Assembly: GCA_964625745.1 (NCBI GenBank) | Contig: CAZVCJ010000015.1 | Location: forward strand, 1 to 38,841 | From: CAZVCJ01 sp964625745 | GTDB taxonomy: Bacteria > Chloroflexota > Anaerolineae > VGOG01 | Direction: 5' to 3' | Length of the DNA stretch: 38,841 nt | Shown here: piece by piece, positions 7,588 to 17,008 of the stretch | Layout: each line of letters begins with the position of its first letter | Position numbering within the stretch: position 1 is the stretch's first letter | The notes under the pieces: model-generated | Seen by the model: only the letters and a program-made list of their open reading frames with translations | What the model was told of the DNA's origin: nothing | Database searches by the model: none | Position numbers and translations under genes: made by a program

Positions 7588-9069
7588 TCACTCACCTTCT
7601 GGGTAAGCAAGAATGAATGATGGGGGTAACTTGAAGACTAGAGGCAGATAAACTCTGAAGAGAGCGACGCTGGAGATAGCCTGGTAAGCATCTATCCGTC
7701 CCCAGCCGTAGAATCTGTCCCAGCCCGGCGTGCCCAGGTCACGAACCGTCTCGGTGATAACGCGGGCCACGTCGTCGTTGGTCAGATCCGGCTGCACCGA
7801 CCAGACCAGCGCCGCCAGGCCCGAGACGTGGGGCGCAGCCGCGGAAGTGCCGCTGGCAGACAGGTAAGCATCATTCAGGGTGGTGCTGTAGATGTCCTCG
7901 CCTGGCGCAGCAGCATCCACCTCCGGGCCGTAATTCGATCTATACCAACGCCCGTCCCATCTGGTGGTAGCAACCACAGCCAGCACGCCATCGTTCGCGG
8001 CGGGATAGAGCACCGCCCCGCTCTCGTTGCCAGCGGCAGCAGCGAGAAGACATCCCCTCTCGCGAGCATAGCCCACTGCCTCCGCTAGAGCAGCGGAATA
8101 GTCCTCTCCGCCCAGGCTCAGGTTGAGGATTCTGGCCCCGTTGTCAGCAGCGTAGACTATGGCGCTGGCAACGTCGGCATAATTCCCGTCGCCGCTGGCA
8201 TTCAACGCCTTCAGCGGCATGATCCTCGCCCCCCAGGATACCCCGGCGACGCCCTGGCCGTTATCCGTATCGGCGGCAGCGATGCCGGCCACGTGCGTGC
8301 CATGCCAATAGTCATCTTGCGGCTCAGCGTCGTCGTTCACGAAGTCCCACCCGTAGCTGTCATCAACGTAGCCGTTCCCGTCATCGTCCAGGCCATTACC
8401 GGGAATCTCGTCAGCATTGACCCACAGCTTGCTGGCGAGGTCGGGATGGTCCAGATCCACACCCGTATCAATGACGGCAATGGTGAGATCGTCGCCGGTG
8501 GTAAACTCCCAGGCCTCGGGTGCCCGGATCCTGGGCAAGTTCCACTGCTCCGTGTAGTGAGGATCATCGGGGATGGTTTCGGCAACATGAGTGAGGTAGT
8601 TGGGCTCAACGAAAACCAGGCCAGGGTCGCCCCTTAGCTTTTCTATCCACATCATCTCCTGGCCAGGAGGCACCGCCACGCGCCTGATGTCGAGAGAGGG
8701 AATCTCCCCGGCGATTGCCAGGCCCTTTGCAGTGAGATTGGCCGCTGCCCAGGATGCGCCGACGCCGGTTGCAAACCTGACCAGCACCTCGCCTGGCGCG
8801 AATTTCCCGGCTTGTCGCAGTGCCCTTGAATCATCGGGGCTTTGGGAGTTGGCGTGAATAGAGTACCGGAGTCCCCAACGGCTCGACTGAATTCGCCGAA
8901 GTCTTGTTGGAGTTTGTCGCGCCACGGCCCCAACAAGTTGGGGATTCCGACACTGTGGCCCCGCGAAATCCCAAAGAGCCGAATCGTCCAGCTCTACGGC
9001 TGATGCAGGGCCAAGAAGCTTAGAAAGGACGAGCGAGATAGTAACTAGAAGGAAGAACGCTCTTTTCAT
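7588..9069 (-). CDS. Secreted subtilisin-like serine protease (S8) with in-frame repeat insert
   Basis: Extracellular subtilase of 493 aa. ATG 9069 is chosen because it begins a clear signal peptide (MKRAFFLLVTISLVLS); the longer frame to 9165 would put the start inside the promoter. After the signal comes a foreign segment (about residues 30-78) encoded by palindromic element copy 2. An inhibitor-I9-like propeptide follows (GEVLVRFATG to FVEPNYLTHV), then the catalytic domain with Asp201 (VIDTGVDLDHPDL), His259 (HGTHVAG), the oxyanion Asn in AAAGN, and Ser409 (GTSAAAPHVSG). Near the C-terminus stands RVYLPLVFK, a tail motif I associate with secreted Chloroflexota proteins. The gene converges on the nucleotidase and has a good promoter at 9137-9165. 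Confidence 0.92.
   Translation of the reverse strand: MKRAFFLLVTISLVLSKLLGPASAVELDDSALWDFAGPQCRNPQLVGAVARQTPTRLRRIQSSRWGLRYSIHANSQSPDDSRALRQAGKFAPGEVLVRFATGVGASWAAANLTAKGLAIAGEIPSLDIRRVAVPPGQEMMWIEKLRGDPGLVFVEPNYLTHVAETIPDDPHYTEQWNLPRIRAPEAWEFTTGDDLTIAVIDTGVDLDHPDLASKLWVNADEIPGNGLDDDGNGYVDDSYGWDFVNDDAEPQDDYWHGTHVAGIAAADTDNGQGVAGVSWGARIMPLKALNASGDGNYADVASAIVYAADNGARILNLSLGGEDYSAALAEAVGYARERGCLLAAAAGNESGAVLYPAANDGVLAVVATTRWDGRWYRSNYGPEVDAAAPGEDIYSTTLNDAYLSASGTSAAAPHVSGLAALVWSVQPDLTNDDVARVITETVRDLGTPGWDRFYGWGRIDAYQAISSVALFRVYLPLVFKLPPSFILAYPEGE
8836..8980 (-). repeat. Palindromic interspersed element, copy 2 (in frame inside protease)
   Basis: Inverted relative to copy 1. It ends in TCCCAAAGAGCC (8969-8980) and a degenerate GGGGCTTTGGGA (8836-8847), with the inner GGAGTCCCCAAC and CCCCAACAAGTTGGGG arms. 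It carries about 20 extra bases in the middle compared with copy 1. It stays open in the protease frame and encodes LWDFAG..C..PQLVG between signal peptide and propeptide, in the same reading frame that copy 1 shows next to priA. Confidence 0.8.
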
Positions 9070-9136
9070 TGTCGGACTATTCCTACATGCATGGCACTCT
9101 GCGGCCACTGCTCCAGTGGATGTCAGCACGGCGCTT

Positions 9137-9165
9137 ATTCTACTGCAAAACCTTCCCTTTGGCAA
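9137..9165 (-). promoter_or_regulatory. Sigma-70-type promoter of the S8 protease
   Basis: On the minus strand, TTGCCA (9160-9165), 17-nt spacer, TAGAAT (9137-9142): 5/6 matches to each consensus hexamer with ideal spacing. Predicted start near 9130 leaves a leader of about 60 nt before ATG 9069. This also argues against the longer reading frame that begins at 9165. Confidence 0.65.
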
Positions 9166-9232
9166 GGGAACCTTTTTCGCCTCTCCTCCGTCTTGGTATT
9201 AGAGAAGTGACACTGAAAGGTGGTATCAGAAA

Positions 9233-9961
9233 ATGAAAACGAAAGCGGTTCTTTTGATGATCCTCACGGTGACGCTGGCTGTCCCCTCCGGGTGTCAGGG
9301 CTACGAACCCCCAACCCCTCCTCTGCCAGGCCCTGGGGCCGCCGAGGTCGGGCCGCCCTCGGCTACTCCTGTGATGGTCACGCCCACGGCATTGATTCCC
9401 GCCACTGTAGCGGTCCTGGCGGGCCCTGAAACAGCGATTGCTTTGGCCAAGGACGATTTGGCCGAACGCTTGGAAGTAGCGGTGGAAAAGATAGCCGTGC
9501 TAGAGGCAGAAGCAATTGAATGGCCGGACACCAGCCTGGGCTGTCCCCAGCCGGGGAGGATGTACGCCCAGGTGATCACGCCGGGCTATAGGATCATCCT
9601 GAAAGTAGGTGGGGAGCAATACGAGTATCACAGCGACAAGGAGGGAAGGCAATTGATACTGTGTCAGGACGACAGGGAGAGAATAGAAATCCTCAGAAGG
9701 ATGGTGAGCCCAGAGAAAACTGTTACTTCGGCCCAGGAAGACCTGGCCAGACGCCTGGGGATACCGGTCGGGGAAGTGACGGTGGTCAGCGTGGTGGGGG
9801 ATGAGTTCCCCGCCTCCAACCTCGGCTGCCCCTGCCCGAAATGCCCTGAGCTCCCCATTCCCGCCATCGTGACCGGCCAAAGGATAACCCTGGCCGCTCA
9901 AGGCAAGAACTACGAGTACCATGCTGGCGGTGGCATGATGGTTTTCTGCGGCGAGCTCTGA
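9233..9961 (+). CDS. Putative lipoprotein with a duplicated domain, function unknown
   Basis: A 242-aa exported protein not recognised as a named family. The N-terminus MKTKAVLLMILTVTLAV followed by PSGC looks like a lipoprotein signal with Cys21, although the -3 residue is atypical. A Pro/Thr-rich linker follows. Two homologous units of about 80 aa come next: each begins A..DLA.RL.(V/I)....I.V, continues with a (D/N).SLGCP or NLGCPCP cysteine turn, then (Q/G)..I.L...G..YEYH, and ends near a Cys (LILCQD, MVFCGE). The repeat pattern suggests a small disulfide- or ligand-binding fold. AAAGG lies upstream of ATG 9233. It is divergent from the S8 protease and ends at a strong terminator. Confidence 0.75.
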   Translation: MKTKAVLLMILTVTLAVPSGCQGYEPPTPPLPGPGAAEVGPPSATPVMVTPTALIPATVAVLAGPETAIALAKDDLAERLEVAVEKIAVLEAEAIEWPDTSLGCPQPGRMYAQVITPGYRIILKVGGEQYEYHSDKEGRQLILCQDDRERIEILRRMVSPEKTVTSAQEDLARRLGIPVGEVTVVSVVGDEFPASNLGCPCPKCPELPIPAIVTGQRITLAAQGKNYEYHAGGGMMVFCGEL

Positions 9962-9997
9962 AGGTCAAATACAGCCACCATATCTGAACTGCTAAAC

Positions 9998-10033
9998 AAG
10001 AAGCCATTGAGACTCAGGTCTCAATGGCTTCTT
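9998..10033. terminator. Intrinsic terminator after the lipoprotein gene
   Basis: Perfect 16-bp stem (AAGAAGCCATTGAGAC and its complement) with loop TCAG, 37 nt after the lipoprotein stop. The U-run is short (CTT), so termination strength rests mainly on the long stem. Confidence 0.65.
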
Positions 10034-10038
10034 GCGTA

Positions 10039-10228
10039 ATACCAATTGCCCATTCAAGCACCGTAAATCATGAGGTAAGCGCCGGTTGAGTAGCTGCGAG
10101 TTATAGCGAGCAGCGTATCGAAACCAAGCGTCCCTGCACGCTTCGTGCCCTTGGTTTCGATACGGCCTTTGGCCTACTCAACCGGCGGGCACTCGCTTAT
10201 TCATGGTACTTCATGCGACAATTGGTAT
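10039..10228. mobile_element. MITE-like 190-bp nested palindrome
   Basis: The 414-nt gap 9962-10375 holds this element and two hairpins, and no gene. It begins ATACCAATTG (10039-10048) and ends with the complement CAATTGGTAT (10219-10228). Nested arms follow inward: CATGA..TAAGCG, GCCGGTTGAGTAG with CTACTCAACCGGC, and CGTATCGAAACCAAG with CTTGGTTTCGATACG, around a short central loop. No coding frame or transposase. Non-autonomous mobile element or large structured repeat; no clear target duplication. Confidence 0.6.
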
Positions 10229-10319
10229 AAGTGTAGCTGTGGGTTGAGCTCTCCAGTGTAGTGTACTCATCACCGTGTCCCCGAAGTCCCACCCTCGAAG
10301 TGGTACTCGCCTATTGGGG

Positions 10320-10350
10320 GAGGGGCTGGTCATGCGTTGACCAGCCCCTC
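10320..10350 (-). terminator. Stem-loop at the 3' end of the giant protease gene
   Basis: Perfect 13-bp stem GAGGGGCTGGTCA/TGACCAGCCCCTC with loop TGCGT, 25 nt after the protease stop. No U-run follows on the minus strand, so it may act as an RNA 3'-end stabiliser rather than a classic terminator. Confidence 0.55.
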
Positions 10351-10375
10351 TTAGCTGGAGAAGCAACCCATCGGC

Positions 10376-13300
10376 CTAAGGAGCGGGGAAATTCCAGGTG
10401 ACACAGAGACGGCAGGCTGTCCCCTGAGGGTTGTATTCGCGAGAAGCGCGATCGTTACTGTTCTGGATGGCCAGGACATAGGTTCCCCCGTTGGGCCCGA
10501 CATGGGTGGGGAAAAGGTCAAGCTGGCCGATGTAGCTTTGCTGGTCATACGAGACAGAGGTGCCCTGCCACCACCACTCCGTTTTGTTATCGCTCCACAT
10601 CTCCAGGGCGGCCTGGGTCACCTGCATACCTGGATAGGGAGGGGAGAGCGTGAAAGTACGCCGATACAGGTGAGTCACCCCGCCCCGCGCTTCCTGGTTG
10701 CCATACTTATCCTGTAGACCAATGGGCCTGCAATCGCCGGGCAAGGGCTCCCAATAGGGATCGTCCCAGAGCCCCGCCCACCAAACCTCTGCGGCAGGCT
10801 GCCAGGAGCTACCGGGCACGAAGTCCGGTTGATTCCATCCCAAGGGAGCTGGCGGAGAGGTCACACGAACAAGCGGGGAATCGCTGGCGGACTGAGTCGT
10901 GTACCCATAGAAGGATGCTTCACCGATCCGGTAGATGCTATCTCCAGGGGAACAGCAATAGCACTCCACCATTGGGTAGTTCTTCAGGAGGAGGGGCACG
11001 TAGATGTAGTAACGGCCGAAGATTTCGGTCAACGCGCTACTGTACACCTCTGTGGGGCAGTTGGTGGCCGTAGCCCAGGCCGCGTTGATCAGCGCCAGCT
11101 CCGGCGTGGCAGCATTGTTGATCGTGGCCTGGAAGGTGACGGCCACTTCCTCGCCTGCCGCCAGGTCGCCTACCCAACTCAACAGCCCGGTGGCTTCATC
11201 CCAAACCGGCGTGCCCGTGGTAGCGACGATGCTGCCCACGACCATGTCCAGGCTCGACGGCAGGTAGTCGGTGAGTGTTACGTCCAGGGCGGTCTGGTCG
11301 CCTGTGTTGCGGAAGACGATGGTGTAGTTGAGCGTATCACCGGCGAGGCCGCTGATGGCATCCACAGTCTTCTCGATTTCCAGATCCGTGTCTATGCCGA
11401 CGGCTGTGTAGGCAAAGAGGTAAGCGAAGGGAGTGCCACCGAGCTTGTCGGTCAGCGTGGCTTCGTTTTCGATGAGCGTGTTGTACGCCAGGTCAGGATT
11501 GGCCTGGACCACGACGTCGAAGTCAACCGACGGGCTGGGACCGTCCATATACCCACTCCAGGCGACGGTGTGTGTATCGGCGTCGTAGGCCGCGTCACCC
11601 GTGATCGAGACGAAGGATACCTCGTCAGGCAGCGGGTCGGAGAAGAAGATGTACTTGTCCTCAGCACTGTAGTTGACCAAGCTGAAGCTGTACGTGAATT
11701 CCTCGCCCGGCAGCACGGTGTCCGGAGTGGATGTCTTGGTGGAAACCAAGCCGATTCCAATCTCTTTAGGAACGTACCAGCCGCCGGCCAGATCCCATCC
11801 GATCCACGGATCCAGGTAGCTGGTGCCTTCGTAGACGTCTATGCCTGATACGTGGTTATCCCATGGCACCATATCCGCTGGCATCTCGACCCAGTAGCTG
11901 AACTCGATCGAGTTGCCGGATGAGATCGCGCCCGTCCACTCGATACCACCACCGTAGTCGGCAGTGCCTGTCGCGCCAGAGATCAGACCGTAATCCACGC
12001 CGTTAACCTGATCGTCACAGAGGCCAAAGTACGTGCAGATATAGTCGTGCGGCAGTGGCCAGGCATCCACGTACAGGTTGGGTGAATCGAACGGGTCCAG
12101 ATTCGCTACCTGCACGGTGTAGATCACCTGCTCGCCCGCGGCCACCAGTGCGGTGGAGAGAGGCACACCGCCGAGGCTCCAGTACGAGAACAGGCTCGCA
12201 CCGCGGACAGAGTCCGCCGTTATGGACACGTCCAGGTTGGCCGGATCCCAGGCTGGCGGCGGCGGCGGGCCGGGCGGATCGTCGCGCGTGATGGTGACCA
12301 GCTCGTCGAAGGCCAGAGGCAGCACCGATGGGCCGGCGATCAGGCGCGCGCTCATATCGGCGTCGCCAGGCGACCAGCCAGGCTTGTCGAAGTGCAGCGT
12401 CACACTGACCATCTCACCCGCGCCGATGGCCTTGACCGACACGTCCGGATGCGAAGCGGTCAGCCACAGGTTGAGTTGTTCCCAACAGACGTGCAGGGTG
12501 GGACTCACCAGCGGCGTGGGTACGATCTGGCCCTGCACCCAGATAGTGTACTCAGTGCCTTCTTCAAAGCGGTACTCGCCCTCAGTCGGCCTGAGCACGA
12601 TTTCCTCATCAGCGTTGAGCGTGTTCTGAGACTTGGCCACGATGGCGCCTGTCCCGTCGGTTACGTACAGGTCCACGTCCGAGCCAGCCGGGATGTCCGT
12701 CACCGTCGCGTGCAGCCCAGCGCTGCGGTGCGTGGCCGTCGCCACCAGGCTGTAGCTGGCCGTGGTCGGGTCCGTCGGATCATCCTGGCTGATCGCTACC
12801 GCGCCGTCGAACACATCCACTGGATCCGTCGGCAGCGCGCTGGGAGCGGTGGTCTCGTACCACCAGTCCAGGTTGACGCCGGAATCGGGGTCTACGTCGT
12901 AGCCGTCAATCACGGCAAAGTAGCGGCCGAGGGCAGGATTGTCGACGATGATCTCCTCGTCGGTGCCAGACGCGTTACCAGACGAGCCGACGACAGGGTC
13001 AATCCCCTCTTCGGCCACACCGTTGTCGTTGGCATCGTAGACCAGGAAGAAGTCGGCGTCCTGATTGGCAGTTACCTCGAGGTGCACTCGGAGCCTGGTG
13101 GTCCCCACCTCGGTGACCGTCAACGGTTCGTAGACGTTGGTCGCGCACCAGGCACTGTAGCACCCGCCGCTGTCGGGTACGAAGGAGGTAAACGGGCCAT
13201 AGAAGGTAGTGACCAGGCCGCCCGTCAAGGTGGCCTCCAGATCGGGGAGTTCCAGCGTAGGCGTGAACTGAAGCTCGATGGTGCCGGTTTCAGTATAGGC

Positions 13301-16300
13301 TATGGCATTCACCGAGCCAACGGCTATGACGCCCTCCGTCGGATCCATCACGGGGTCGAGAGCGATCGTGCCCACGTCCACCTGGAACTGCTCAGTCAGG
13401 TCCTCGCCGTTGTAGAGCACGTTGTGCAGAGCGATCTCGTGCAGGCCCTCGCGCTCCAGCGGGACCTTCAGCCAGTCGTCTGGCCCACCGGTGCTGGTGT
13501 GGAACGGATAGGCGGCACCGGAGAGTAATGGATCGCTGCTGGCGATTGGCTGCAGTGTGTACGGGCCGAAGATCGTCGGGTCGGGCTGGCCAAGTCCAGG
13601 CTCGTACCAGGCGCACGGGCCGACGCCGTTAGACGCGCAGTCGTCGGTCGGCCCTAACACCCAGGTGTTGAAGTCGGTCGGATACCCGTCGGCCCAGGAG
13701 GTGTGGATCAGCAGGTTCCCCGCGCTCAGGTCGGCGTCGTCGAGGTTGAGGAAGTAGTGACGCCAATCGCCTGCGCCGGTCCAGCCGCCCCCGTACCAGT
13801 TGAAGTAGCCGTACGTCCAGCTATTCTGATACAGTGTATCCTCCATCGGGCCGCCGCCCAACGTGACCGAACCGCCGTCGGGTAGTTCGGCGATCACGTT
13901 GACCACCACTGGCAGCGCGGTCTCGTGCGCGGCGTGGTTCTCGTCACCGGGGTCGTTCATGAAGATCACACCCTCGTACACGCCAGGCGCGGCGTCGCTC
14001 GGGATAGCCATGACCGCCTCGAACGTCGCTGAATCCTCGGGCAGAACGCTCACCGATCTGCCGCTCACGCTGAGCCAATCCCAGTCGGCGCGCTTGTAGA
14101 ACTCCAGCCCGATCTGGAACGTCGTCGTCGGGACACTGCCATCGTTGTAGCGATGCTGCCAGCCGAAGAAGTAGCCATCGGCCATGCGCTCCAGCGGATC
14201 GCGAACGATGATCATCTGGGCCAGCCCGCCGAAGTCGTAGTCCACCCGGACGTACTCGCCCTCCTGAACCTCGGTGCCGGAATCGGAGTAGTCAGGACGA
14301 TAGAACCCGTCGTTGTCCGGGCCGGCAGCCACATCATCCACGTGATTGACCACGCCGTCGCCGTTGGCATCCACCCACAGATTGCCGTCGCCGTTGACGT
14401 CGGTCCAGTTGTACAGCAAGAAGCGCCAACTGCTGTTGGGATTGGCAGTGAAGTCATAGACCGGGTCGAAGGTGCTGTAGGGGTGGACGTAGCGCACGAC
14501 CATCAGCTCGGCGTCGGCCGGGATGAGGCTGGGGTCCAGCTCCATCAGGTAGTCCGGCGAGTGGAAGTTGAAACCGCTCTCCAGGCTCTCGTCCGAGGTG
14601 GTGAAGGTCAGCCCGGCCCCGCCGACGAGCGTCATCACGCCGTCGGACAGGTCGGCGGTGATTTCGTAGCCAGACGGGTTGTTAACGGTGTAGGTCTTGG
14701 CGAAGGTATCGCCGGGGTGGGCCACCTTGGCGAAGTTGAGGTACTCCTCGCCTTCCCAGTCGCCCACCTGCCACTCGTCGGGCGTGGCGTACACGCCGTA
14801 GATGCCGGCCGCCAGGTCAGTGGCCCGGTCGGCGTTGACCACGCCAGCGCCCTGGTAGAAGGGGCTGCTGGAGGCGTTGCTCGCGCCGCTCTTGAGGAGA
14901 GCCCTGGCCACATCCCAGGTGGGCCACACGCCGTAGCGGGCCTTATATGCCTGGTAGACCAGGGCCAGGTTGCCGGCTACCACAGGGCTCGAGCGGCTGG
15001 TACCGCCCCAGGTGTCCCACGATTCGGCGCCGTCGAAGCCGTGGTAGTTGATACCCTCGTCGCCCGCGCCACGGCCGCCGTTGGCCAGGACGTCCAGGCC
15101 GGACGAGCCGTCGCGGTTGGGACCCTTGGAGAAGAAGGCAGTGACGTCGCCGTACATGATCTGGTCAGCGCTGGCGATGGAGTCCCAGTTGGTCGAACCA
15201 TATTGGGTCGAAGAGCCGGCCATGATCGTGGTTGGGCCGCCATCTCCCTCCTCCGGGCCGTAGCCGGGGCCTTCGTTGCCGGACGAGAAGATCCACACCG
15301 TGCTGGGAGCGATGGTCATGTTCAGCGCCGTGATCAGGCGGCCGAAGTAGCCCCAACTCCCCCACATCTGCCGGAAGTTGCCGTAGCTGTTGCTGGTGAC
15401 CTGTACCTCGTCACCCGAGTTGACGAAGCCGTCGTAGCCCAGCGCGGCGACCAGGAACTCGTCCTCGTCGGTGCCCGTGTAGTAGTGGTTGCCGAAGTCC
15501 ATCAGGCCCACGTCCGGGGCGCCGCCCTGCACCATGCCGCCCACGCGGAACGGCTGTGCGGTCAGGCCATCACTGACCCTGCCCTGGCCGGCGATGTTGG
15601 AGGCGCACTGCGTGCCATGGGTGTAGCCGCCGTCAAAGGGGCCAGCGAACAGCACCAGTTCGCCGGAATCGGGGCAGCCCTTCATTGTGGGTGAACTGTC
15701 GGCGCAGGTGACGCCCCACAGCCAGTTGGCGGTTGGCGGCACGTTCGCACCGTCGCTAATCCACACCAGCAGGCCGCCGGAGATGTCGGCATAGCCATCG
15801 CCGTCCATGTCGCGGTAGATCTCAGGGCTGGCCCTGGTGACTGGTTTCTCGTCGGTGAAGTCGTAGTCGTTATCCAGGTCCACGTACACCGTGTCATAAA
15901 CGCCGGCGCGCCTCTCGTCCACCACCAGCACGGCCACGCGCTCGCCGTACACGTTCAGCAAGTTCCTCTCAGGAAAGCTGCCTAGCTTGTAGTTGCCGCT
16001 CCGGCTGGTGTCCGGAACCAGGTACTCGTGGGGAACAGCGCTTCCCAGGGGTGCGTACCAGACCTTGAGCGTGCCCTCAAAATCTGAGTAGGCGTGGGTG
16101 GTGAACTGCGCATCAGTCCAGCGCGAGCCGGCCCAGCCTTCAGCGATACCAGCCACACCGAAAACTATGTCCTGCACGAAGTACAGCATCGAGACCTGCG
16201 AGAAGGCCATCGGCCAGCCGTAGTAGGGCGAGGCCGGATCGGTTACCCAGGCATAGGTGCCCTGCAGGTCAGGGTGGCCGAAGTCAATGCCGTCGTCCAG

Positions 16301-16933
16301 CACACCGACGACCACGCCCTCACCGGTAAAACCCTTCTTCCAGGCATCGTTCGACTTGTGACCATCCTGCACGTCAAACCAGCCTTGCGCGCTCACATCG
16401 CCAGCCATGGCCTCCGCTTCGGCATAGGTCAGCTCGTTGGCGCGCAGGGCCTCCAGGCGAGCCAGGTTGGGAGCCTGGTGATCTGGAGCATCTTCTGCCT
16501 CCGGATCGTAGGGCATATCGCGCAGTTCGGCGCCTACCTTGACCAACGCGAGCACATTGGGCTCCTGGGCGATCTTGAGCAAGTTGCTGGCCATGGTCTG
16601 ACCGTAGATGTTCTGCGTCCCCCCGAAGATGACGGGGCGCACGATCACGCGCGACAGGTACTCGCTCAAATCCGTACCTGCCTTGACCGACACGTACAGA
16701 TCAACCAGGTCCTTGCCGCCCTGTTCGGCTGCCTCTTGCAGCAAGGGGTCAATCTTGCTCATCGCCAGTTCAGGCGAGACCTCCTGGGCCCGTTGCAGTT
16801 CATCGGGCAGGGGCTTGGACCTCCGTGGCACAGGCGGCTGAGTCGCACCTACCTCCGGTGCCAAGCTGAAAAGTGGCAAGATCAACGTCAGGATCAGCCC
16901 CACGAGCAAAATCTTGGACAGATTCTTTTTCAT
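10376..16933 (-). CDS. Giant secreted subtilase (S8) with DUF11-type adhesive repeats
   Basis: A 2185-aa extracellular protease. Signal peptide about residues 1-30 (ending EVGATQ), then a propeptide-like region. The catalytic triad is split by insertions: Asp213 in GVLDDGIDFGHPDL, His439 in THGTQCAS, oxyanion Asn in FSSGNEGPG, and Ser646 in GGTSRSSPVVAG. The long C-terminal half contains beta-sandwich domains; the last ones are DUF11/conserved-repeat units (for example AGDTLNYTIVFRNTGDQTA). They are followed by YIYVPLLLKNYP, the YLPLV-like motif usually seen at the very end of such proteins. Here about 210 more residues, rich in Trp and Cys, follow it. ATG 16933 has AAAGGTG upstream. Likely degrades protein outside the cell or at its surface; substrate unknown. 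Confidence 0.92.
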   Translation of the reverse strand: MKKNLSKILLVGLILTLILPLFSLAPEVGATQPPVPRRSKPLPDELQRAQEVSPELAMSKIDPLLQEAAEQGGKDLVDLYVSVKAGTDLSEYLSRVIVRPVIFGGTQNIYGQTMASNLLKIAQEPNVLALVKVGAELRDMPYDPEAEDAPDHQAPNLARLEALRANELTYAEAEAMAGDVSAQGWFDVQDGHKSNDAWKKGFTGEGVVVGVLDDGIDFGHPDLQGTYAWVTDPASPYYGWPMAFSQVSMLYFVQDIVFGVAGIAEGWAGSRWTDAQFTTHAYSDFEGTLKVWYAPLGSAVPHEYLVPDTSRSGNYKLGSFPERNLLNVYGERVAVLVVDERRAGVYDTVYVDLDNDYDFTDEKPVTRASPEIYRDMDGDGYADISGGLLVWISDGANVPPTANWLWGVTCADSSPTMKGCPDSGELVLFAGPFDGGYTHGTQCASNIAGQGRVSDGLTAQPFRVGGMVQGGAPDVGLMDFGNHYYTGTDEDEFLVAALGYDGFVNSGDEVQVTSNSYGNFRQMWGSWGYFGRLITALNMTIAPSTVWIFSSGNEGPGYGPEEGDGGPTTIMAGSSTQYGSTNWDSIASADQIMYGDVTAFFSKGPNRDGSSGLDVLANGGRGAGDEGINYHGFDGAESWDTWGGTSRSSPVVAGNLALVYQAYKARYGVWPTWDVARALLKSGASNASSSPFYQGAGVVNADRATDLAAGIYGVYATPDEWQVGDWEGEEYLNFAKVAHPGDTFAKTYTVNNPSGYEITADLSDGVMTLVGGAGLTFTTSDESLESGFNFHSPDYLMELDPSLIPADAELMVVRYVHPYSTFDPVYDFTANPNSSWRFLLYNWTDVNGDGNLWVDANGDGVVNHVDDVAAGPDNDGFYRPDYSDSGTEVQEGEYVRVDYDFGGLAQMIIVRDPLERMADGYFFGWQHRYNDGSVPTTTFQIGLEFYKRADWDWLSVSGRSVSVLPEDSATFEAVMAIPSDAAPGVYEGVIFMNDPGDENHAAHETALPVVVNVIAELPDGGSVTLGGGPMEDTLYQNSWTYGYFNWYGGGWTGAGDWRHYFLNLDDADLSAGNLLIHTSWADGYPTDFNTWVLGPTDDCASNGVGPCAWYEPGLGQPDPTIFGPYTLQPIASSDPLLSGAAYPFHTSTGGPDDWLKVPLEREGLHEIALHNVLYNGEDLTEQFQVDVGTIALDPVMDPTEGVIAVGSVNAIAYTETGTIELQFTPTLELPDLEATLTGGLVTTFYGPFTSFVPDSGGCYSAWCATNVYEPLTVTEVGTTRLRVHLEVTANQDADFFLVYDANDNGVAEEGIDPVVGSSGNASGTDEEIIVDNPALGRYFAVIDGYDVDPDSGVNLDWWYETTAPSALPTDPVDVFDGAVAISQDDPTDPTTASYSLVATATHRSAGLHATVTDIPAGSDVDLYVTDGTGAIVAKSQNTLNADEEIVLRPTEGEYRFEEGTEYTIWVQGQIVPTPLVSPTLHVCWEQLNLWLTASHPDVSVKAIGAGEMVSVTLHFDKPGWSPGDADMSARLIAGPSVLPLAFDELVTITRDDPPGPPPPPAWDPANLDVSITADSVRGASLFSYWSLGGVPLSTALVAAGEQVIYTVQVANLDPFDSPNLYVDAWPLPHDYICTYFGLCDDQVNGVDYGLISGATGTADYGGGIEWTGAISSGNSIEFSYWVEMPADMVPWDNHVSGIDVYEGTSYLDPWIGWDLAGGWYVPKEIGIGLVSTKTSTPDTVLPGEEFTYSFSLVNYSAEDKYIFFSDPLPDEVSFVSITGDAAYDADTHTVAWSGYMDGPSPSVDFDVVVQANPDLAYNTLIENEATLTDKLGGTPFAYLFAYTAVGIDTDLEIEKTVDAISGLAGDTLNYTIVFRNTGDQTALDVTLTDYLPSSLDMVVGSIVATTGTPVWDEATGLLSWVGDLAAGEEVAVTFQATINNAATPELALINAAWATATNCPTEVYSSALTEIFGRYYIYVPLLLKNYPMVECYCCSPGDSIYRIGEASFYGYTTQSASDSPLVRVTSPPAPLGWNQPDFVPGSSWQPAAEVWWAGLWDDPYWEPLPGDCRPIGLQDKYGNQEARGGVTHLYRRTFTLSPPYPGMQVTQAALEMWSDNKTEWWWQGTSVSYDQQSYIGQLDLFPTHVGPNGGTYVLAIQNSNDRASREYNPQGTACRLCVTWNFPAP

Positions 16934-17008
16934 CTTTTTTCACCTTTCCTTTTCTAAGATTCGCCTAATCTTACTAACCAACGCAGGTTCAGTACGCTCT
17001 GTCAGGCA

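Noticed and set aside
14153..15694. Long plus-strand open frame of 513 codons inside the giant protease
   Set aside because: It is antisense to a well-supported gene, has no family features and follows from the codon bias of the opposite strand. The same applies to the frames at 20601-22259, 24853-26289, 12392-13528 and 10829-11848.
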